Shown here piece after piece: positions 59,676-64,000 of a stretch of 64,000 nucleotides of DNA. The DNA lies in contig JBFFMJ010000002.1 of NCBI GenBank assembly GCA_041554195.1, positions 62,001-126,000 of the forward strand, written 5' to 3'. The notes under the pieces were generated by a model. It was not told where the DNA came from. It searched no databases and saw only the letters and a program-made list of their open reading frames with translations. This DNA comes from JAPHSX01 sp041554195. Its GTDB lineage: Bacteria > Pseudomonadota > Gammaproteobacteria > Thiohalomonadales > Thiohalomonadaceae. The translations under genes and the position numbers were made by a program. Within the stretch, counting starts at the first letter, position 1, and each line of letters opens with the position of its first letter.

Positions 59676-60542
59676 ATGAATAGACGCTACGACCTTCACA
59701 GCCACTCCCTCGCCTCGGACGGCACCCTGAGTCCGACCGCGTTGGTGCAGCGCGCCGCCACGGCGGGGGTGGATGTGCTGGCGCTGACCGACCACGACGA
59801 CACCAGCGGTATCGCTGAGGCTGAACAGGCCGCAGGCGAGCAGGGGATCTGCCTGGTACCGGGGGTCGAGGTCTCGGTGACCTGGGGCCGGCAGACGGTT
59901 CACGTGGTGGGCCTGAATATTGATACCGGCCATGCGCCGCTGCAAAACGGCCTGGCCCGCCTGCGCGAGTTTCGTAACTGGCGCGCCGAGGAGATGGGGC
60001 GCCGTCTGGCCAAGCACGGTATCGAGGGGGCCTACGAGGGGGCAGTGGCCCGTGCCCATGGCCGTATCCTCAGTCGCACCCACTTTGCCCACTTCCTTGC
60101 CGAGAACGGCCATGCCGAGACGGTACGCGCCGTCTTTAAATCCTTCCTTAAGCCCCGTAAGCCGGGTTATGTACCGGGCGAGTGGGCGACCATGGAAGAG
60201 GCGCTAAGCTGGATAAATGGTGCCGGCGGGCAGGCGGTGATCGCCCACCCTGCGCGCTATGCCATGACAGCAAGTAAGCGGCGTAAGCTGCTGGGCGAGT
60301 TTGCCGAGCTGGGCGGTGCCGGGCTGGAGGTGGTCTCCGGCAGTCACAGCCGTGGTGATAACTTCAGCATGGGGCAGTTGGCGAAAAACCATAAGCTGCT
60401 CGCCTCGGCGGGTTCCGATTTTCACGGCCCGGAGAACCCCTGGGTAGAGCTGGGCCGTCTGCAAACCCTGCCCGAGGGCTGTATCGCCATTTGGGAAGGG
60501 TGGCAACTGGGTGAGTGCGGCGAGCGTCGTGCTGCCTCCTGA
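59676..60542 (+). CDS. PHP-domain phosphoesterase (RNase AM / YciV type)
   Basis: 288 residues from ATG 59676. Metal motifs DLHSHSLASDGT, LTDHDDTSG, PGVEVS, IAHPARY and SDFH. E. coli YciV (RnaAM) hydrolyses 3',5'-nucleotide bisphosphate and trims RNA 5' ends; the same is likely here. Divergent from yciB, with its stop 14 bases before the next gene. Confidence 0.92.
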   Translation: MNRRYDLHSHSLASDGTLSPTALVQRAATAGVDVLALTDHDDTSGIAEAEQAAGEQGICLVPGVEVSVTWGRQTVHVVGLNIDTGHAPLQNGLARLREFRNWRAEEMGRRLAKHGIEGAYEGAVARAHGRILSRTHFAHFLAENGHAETVRAVFKSFLKPRKPGYVPGEWATMEEALSWINGAGGQAVIAHPARYAMTASKRRKLLGEFAELGGAGLEVVSGSHSRGDNFSMGQLAKNHKLLASAGSDFHGPENPWVELGRLQTLPEGCIAIWEGWQLGECGERRAAS

Positions 60543-60555
60543 TACGAGTGTTGTT

Positions 60556-61176
60556 ATGAGTCAGTTCTTTCAAATCCATCCGGATAATCCGCAAAAACGC
60601 CTTATCGACCAGGCGGTTGAGTTGGTGCGTAAGGGGGCGGTGATCGTCTATCCCACCGACTCCGGCTACGCCCTCGGTTGTCATATTGGGGACAAGGCTG
60701 CGCTGGATCGCATTCGCGATATCCGCCGCCTGGATGACCGGCACAACTTCACCCTGGTGTGTCGGGATCTGGCCGAGATCAGCACCTACGCCAAGGTGGA
60801 CAACACCCAGTACCGGCTGCTCAAGGCTGTCACCCCCGGTGCCTATACCTTCATCATGCAGGCGACCCGCGAGGTGCCGCGCCGCATCCAGAGCCGCCGC
60901 AAGACCATCGGCATGCGGGTACCGGACAACGCCATCGTGATGGCTCTGCTGGAGGAGTTGGGTGAGCCGCTGATGAGCACCACCCTGATCCTGCCCGGCG
61001 AGACCATCCCCGAGTGCGACCCCTACGAGATCCGCCAGAGCCTGGAGCACGCCGTGGATCTCATCATCGACGGCGGCTACGGTAGCCTTGAGCCTTCCAC
61101 CGTCGTTGACCTGACCGATGATCTACCCCAGGTAGTGCGGGCTGGTCTGGGCGATCCCGCCCCCTTCGAGCCGTAG
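60556..61176 (+). CDS. Sua5/YciO/YrdC-family protein (YciO type)
   Basis: 206 residues. VYPTDSGYALGCHIGDK and the DRIRDIRRLDDRHNF segment are YrdC-fold motifs; SRRKTIGMRVPDN fits YciO. The family makes or binds threonylcarbamoyl-AMP for tRNA t6A; YciO's own role is less certain. ATG 60556 chosen; an upstream GTG would overlap the PHP gene. Confidence 0.9.
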   Translation: MSQFFQIHPDNPQKRLIDQAVELVRKGAVIVYPTDSGYALGCHIGDKAALDRIRDIRRLDDRHNFTLVCRDLAEISTYAKVDNTQYRLLKAVTPGAYTFIMQATREVPRRIQSRRKTIGMRVPDNAIVMALLEELGEPLMSTTLILPGETIPECDPYEIRQSLEHAVDLIIDGGYGSLEPSTVVDLTDDLPQVVRAGLGDPAPFEP

Positions 61177-61199
61177 GCGACAATAGGTATACTCCACCG

Positions 61200-61895
61200 A
61201 TGGAAGAATTGAGTCTGTTTCAGCGCATCGCTGTCTGGATTATTCCAGTGCTGTTTGCGATCACCGTGCATGAGACCGCTCATGGCTGGATGGCGTTGCG
61301 TCTGGGTGACCCCACGGCGAGGATGCTGGGCCGCCTCAGCCTTAATCCGATACGCCATATCGACCCGGTGGGAACGATACTGGTGCCCGGTGTGTTGCTG
61401 CTGTTGGGAGGCTTTCTCTTTGGCTGGGCCAAACCGGTGCCGATCACCTGGGAGAACCTGCGCCATCCGCGTCGCGATACGGCGTGGGTAGCTGCGGCGG
61501 GACCACTCTCGAATCTTTTAATGGCGCTGTTTTGGGCGCTGGTGATTCGCCTTGGCCTGATGGTGGGTAATGGTAGTGAGGGGGTGGCGCTGTTCCTGAT
61601 ATATAGCGGCATGGCCGGGATGTTTATTAACACGATTATCTGCCTGCTCAACCTGTTGCCACTATTGCCGCTGGATGGTGGGCGTATTGTGGCGGCGCTA
61701 CTGCCGGGACCATTGTCGTGGAAATTTGGTCGACTTGAGCCCTACGGTTTGCCGATAATGTTGTTATTGCTGTTTTCCGGCGCACTGGGGAAGATACTCT
61801 GGCCGCTGGCGATGCTGCTGCTGACATTGTTGAGTGGGGTCGCGGGAATGAATGAAGGCACTATGAACTACCTGCTTTTTACCTTATTAAAATAG
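61200..61895 (+). CDS. Site-2 protease family membrane metalloprotease (M50)
   Basis: 231 residues, mostly membrane spans. Zinc motif HETAH (24-28) in the first span and second-site Asp in LLPLLPLDGGRIV. It is a minimal S2P-like protein (YwhC/FtsH-neighbour type) without a PDZ domain. Commonly found beside trpS and scpA in proteobacteria. Substrate unknown. Confidence 0.9.
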   Translation: MEELSLFQRIAVWIIPVLFAITVHETAHGWMALRLGDPTARMLGRLSLNPIRHIDPVGTILVPGVLLLLGGFLFGWAKPVPITWENLRHPRRDTAWVAAAGPLSNLLMALFWALVIRLGLMVGNGSEGVALFLIYSGMAGMFINTIICLLNLLPLLPLDGGRIVAALLPGPLSWKFGRLEPYGLPIMLLLLFSGALGKILWPLAMLLLTLLSGVAGMNEGTMNYLLFTLLK

Positions 61896-61911
61896 AGAAT
61901 AGGAAAATATT

Positions 61912-63126
61912 TTGAATCTGGCTGCACAGAATCAGCGCGTCCTTTCAGGCATGCGCCCCACGGGAAAACTTCACCTCGGCCACTATCATGGGGTGCTGAA
62001 GAACTGGCTCAAGCTGCAACACGAGTACGACTGCTTCTTCTTTGTGGCCGACTGGCATGCGCTGACCACCGAATATGATAATACCTCGATCATTCAGGAG
62101 AGCGTGTGGGAGATGGTGATCGACTGGCTGGCCGCAGGGGTCAACCCCGGCTCGGCTAAGTTGTTTGTGCAGTCGATGGTGCCGGAGCATGCGGAGCTGC
62201 ATCTGCTGCTCTCGATGAGCACCCCGCTGGGCTGGCTCGAACGGGTGCCGACCTACAAGGACCAGCAGGAGAAACTGAAGGAGAAAGACCTGGCGACCTA
62301 CGGTTTCCTCGGTTATCCGCTGTTGCAGAGCGCAGATATCCTGATCTACCGCGCCACCCAGGTGCCGGTGGGCGAGGATCAGGTGGTGCATGTGGAGCTG
62401 ACCCGCGAGGTGGCACGTCGCTTTAATCATCTTTATGGCCGTGAGCCGGGCTTCGAGGAGAAGGCCGAGGCGGCAGTAAAGAAGATGGGCAAGAAGGCGG
62501 GCAAGCTCTATCACAACCTGCGCAAGGCCTTCCAGGAGCAGGGTGATCACGAGGCGCTGGAGAAGGCGCAGGCACTGCTTAATGAGCAACAGAATATCAC
62601 CCTGGGTGATCGCGAGCGTCTCTTCGGCTATCTGGAGGGGGGCGGTAAGATTATCCTGCCCGAGCCGCAGGCATTGCTGACCCCCGCCTCGAAAATGCCG
62701 GGGCTGGACGGACAGAAGATGTCCAAATCCTACGGCAACACTATTGCCCTGCGCGAGACCCCCGAAGATATCGAGAAGAAGCTGCGCACCATGCCTACCG
62801 ATACCAAGCGGGTGCGCCGTACCGACGCGGGTAATCCGGCCGACTGCCCGGTGTGGCAACTGCACGAGGTCTACTCCAGTGATGAGGTGAAGGACTGGGT
62901 GCAGCAGGGCTGTACCACTGCCGGTATCGGCTGTATCGACTGCAAGGGGCCGGTGATTGATGCGGTACAGGCCGAGCTGAAGCCGATTCAGGAGCGGGCG
63001 CAGGAGTTTATCGAGCAGCCGCAGCTGGTCCGCAATATCATTTCCGAGGGCAGCGAAGAGGCACGCGATGTGGCGCGTGAAACGCTTAATGAAGTGCGTC
63101 AGGCGATGGGCCTCTCCTACTCATAA
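61912..63126 (+). CDS. trpS: Tryptophanyl-tRNA synthetase
   Basis: Charges tRNA-Trp. 404 residues, starting with TTG at 61912 (AGGA 8 bases upstream). Class I motifs TGKLHLGHYHG and DGQKMSKSYGN. About 60 residues longer than E. coli TrpS because of an insertion (about 180-240, Lys/Ala/Glu-rich) ahead of KMSKS, found in a common long form of the enzyme. Confidence 0.96.
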   Translation: MNLAAQNQRVLSGMRPTGKLHLGHYHGVLKNWLKLQHEYDCFFFVADWHALTTEYDNTSIIQESVWEMVIDWLAAGVNPGSAKLFVQSMVPEHAELHLLLSMSTPLGWLERVPTYKDQQEKLKEKDLATYGFLGYPLLQSADILIYRATQVPVGEDQVVHVELTREVARRFNHLYGREPGFEEKAEAAVKKMGKKAGKLYHNLRKAFQEQGDHEALEKAQALLNEQQNITLGDRERLFGYLEGGGKIILPEPQALLTPASKMPGLDGQKMSKSYGNTIALRETPEDIEKKLRTMPTDTKRVRRTDAGNPADCPVWQLHEVYSSDEVKDWVQQGCTTAGIGCIDCKGPVIDAVQAELKPIQERAQEFIEQPQLVRNIISEGSEEARDVARETLNEVRQAMGLSYS

Positions 63127-63134
63127 GGACGAAT

Positions 63135-63965
63135 ATGAGCGATCAGACAACACTGTCGGAGCAACACCCGCCACAGCAGGCAGAGATGCCCTTCGCCATG
63201 GTGCTGGGCTCACCGCTTACCGAGCTGCCCAAGGATCTCTACATTCCGCCCGAGGCGCTGGAGGTCTTTCTTGAGGCCTTTGAGGGGCCGCTGGACCTGC
63301 TGCTCTATCTGATCAAGCGGCAGAACCTCGACATCCTCAACATTCCCGTTGCTGAGATCACGCGTCAGTACATGGTCTATGTGGAGCTGATGACGGAGAT
63401 GCAGCTGGAGCTGGCGGGCGAATATCTGGTGATGGCGGCAATGCTGGCCGAGATTAAGTCGCGTATGTTGCTGCCACGTCCGGTCGAGGTCGAGGGCGAC
63501 GAGGACGACCCGCGCGCCGAGCTGGTGCGCCGCCTGCAGGAGTACGAACGCTACAAACAGGCCGCCGAGGATATCGACGTACTGCTACGCGTTGGTCGCG
63601 ATACCTTTAATGTCGCGATCGATACCCCGGACAAGAAGAGCGAGCGTCCGCAGCCCCACGTCGAGTTGCGCGATATGTTGCTGGCGCTGACCGATGTCAT
63701 CAACCGTTCAGAGATGTTCGCCCACCACCAGATCCAGCGCGAAACACTCTCGGTGCGAGAGCGCATGAGCCAGGTACTGGCAAAGATTAATCCCGATAGT
63801 TTTATCGAGTTTACGTCACTGTTTACCGTGGAGGAGGGGCGGCGCGGCGTGGTCGTCACCTTCATGGCGATCCTCGAGCTGATGAAGCAGTCGATGATCG
63901 AAATGATTCAGGCAGAACCCTTTGGTCCGATCCACGTTAAGGCCGTGGGTGCGAGCGAGGCATAA
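63135..63965 (+). CDS. scpA: Segregation and condensation protein A
   Basis: Kleisin subunit that works with SMC and ScpB in chromosome compaction. 276 residues. The N-terminal kleisin helix includes FEGPLDLLLYLIKRQNLDIL and VAEITRQYMVYVELM; the C-terminal winged helix includes FTSLFTVEEGRRGVVVTFMA. Starts 8 bases after trpS. Confidence 0.96.
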   Translation: MSDQTTLSEQHPPQQAEMPFAMVLGSPLTELPKDLYIPPEALEVFLEAFEGPLDLLLYLIKRQNLDILNIPVAEITRQYMVYVELMTEMQLELAGEYLVMAAMLAEIKSRMLLPRPVEVEGDEDDPRAELVRRLQEYERYKQAAEDIDVLLRVGRDTFNVAIDTPDKKSERPQPHVELRDMLLALTDVINRSEMFAHHQIQRETLSVRERMSQVLAKINPDSFIEFTSLFTVEEGRRGVVVTFMAILELMKQSMIEMIQAEPFGPIHVKAVGASEA

Positions 63966-63974
63966 GAGAAAAAA

Positions 63975-64000
63975 ATGTCAGAAATTACCGAGCAACAACT
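63975..64000 (+). CDS. scpB: Start of a gene, probably scpB (cut by window)
   Basis: ATG 63975 follows a purine-rich stretch (AGAGAAAAAA) 9 bases after scpA. Only eight codons (MSEITEQQ) are in the window. The call rests on the usual scpA-scpB order. Confidence 0.5.

Noticed and set aside
58872..60113. Long minus-strand reading frame extending yciB upstream to 413 codons
   Set aside because: The yciB family start motif (MKFLFDFF) is at 59555; the extension is antisense to the PHP gene and has no family match.
58920..60542. Long plus-strand frame of 540 codons covering yciB in antisense
   Set aside because: Only the part from 59676 matches the PHP family; the rest is the shadow of yciB.

Overview
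The window is a stretch of a gammaproteobacterial chromosome. The evidence is the order tig-clpP-clpX-lon-hupB-ppiD, the mltD-gloB-yafS-like-rnhA-dnaQ block, a yejABEF operon and a yciB/yciI/bolA group. A gene for the alpha subunit of a siroheme sulfite reductase (dsrA) closely resembles those of sulfur-oxidising Chromatiales-type bacteria. A sulfur-oxidising relative is therefore my best guess (inference). I see no insertion sequence, prophage, rRNA or CRISPR array.

Layout. 1-7791: a chemosensory segment (CheA cut by the window edge, CheB-like protein, zinc-ribbon/ParA fusion) followed by a three-gene ABC uptake system of the nitrate/sulfonate/taurine class. 8140-14658: proteostasis genes (trigger factor, ClpP, ClpX, Lon) and the HU protein. 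14676-14847: tRNA-Val and tRNA-Asp. 14932-28159: ppiD, then a long co-directional run of closely packed or overlapping genes: DAACS symporter, yejABEF, thioredoxin-like, glycosyltransferase, CDF metal transporter, DHH phosphoesterase, Mut7-C protein, HIT-type nucleotidyltransferase. 28229-33008: mltD and gloB on the minus strand, then a methyltransferase, rnhA, a Flp-type pilin gene and dnaQ on the plus strand.

33298-52556 is the accessory-looking part. It is built around a Tad (tight adherence, Flp-type type IVc) pilus. Three TadE/TadG-type minor pilin genes lie on the minus strand (33298-36113). The main cluster flp-tadV-(AAA+ ATPase)-rcpC-rcpA-lipoprotein-tadZ-tadA-tadB-tadC-tadD lies on the plus strand (40161-50613). 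An O-antigen-ligase-like membrane protein with a TPR tail closes it. Between the two halves sit nhaD, a candidate small RNA, a probable cheW remnant and a dsrA gene with no dsrB next to it. Much of this part is visibly richer in A+T than the flanks.

52615-64000 returns to housekeeping: tRNA-Val, gltX, glnS, tRNA-Ala, tRNA-Glu, a decayed HPt/response-regulator pair, a parvulin, bolA, yciI and yciB. These are followed by a PHP phosphoesterase, a YciO/Sua5-type protein, an M50 protease, trpS, scpA and the first codons of probable scpB.

Main points of interest. (1) The chemosensory proteins look altered: CheA carries two near-identical HPt-like modules with Glu where the phosphoryl-accepting His should be, and the CheB-like protein has lost two of three catalytic residues. 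(2) The orphan dsrA has its own terminator and a promoter overlapped by an FNR-like box. (3) The Tad system is split, with an extra Flp pilin between rnhA and dnaQ, an unplaced winged-helix AAA+ ATPase and a possible pilin-glycosylating ligase. (4) A DHH / Mut7-C / HIT gene trio is tightly coupled and may form an unrecognised RNA- or nucleotide-processing unit.
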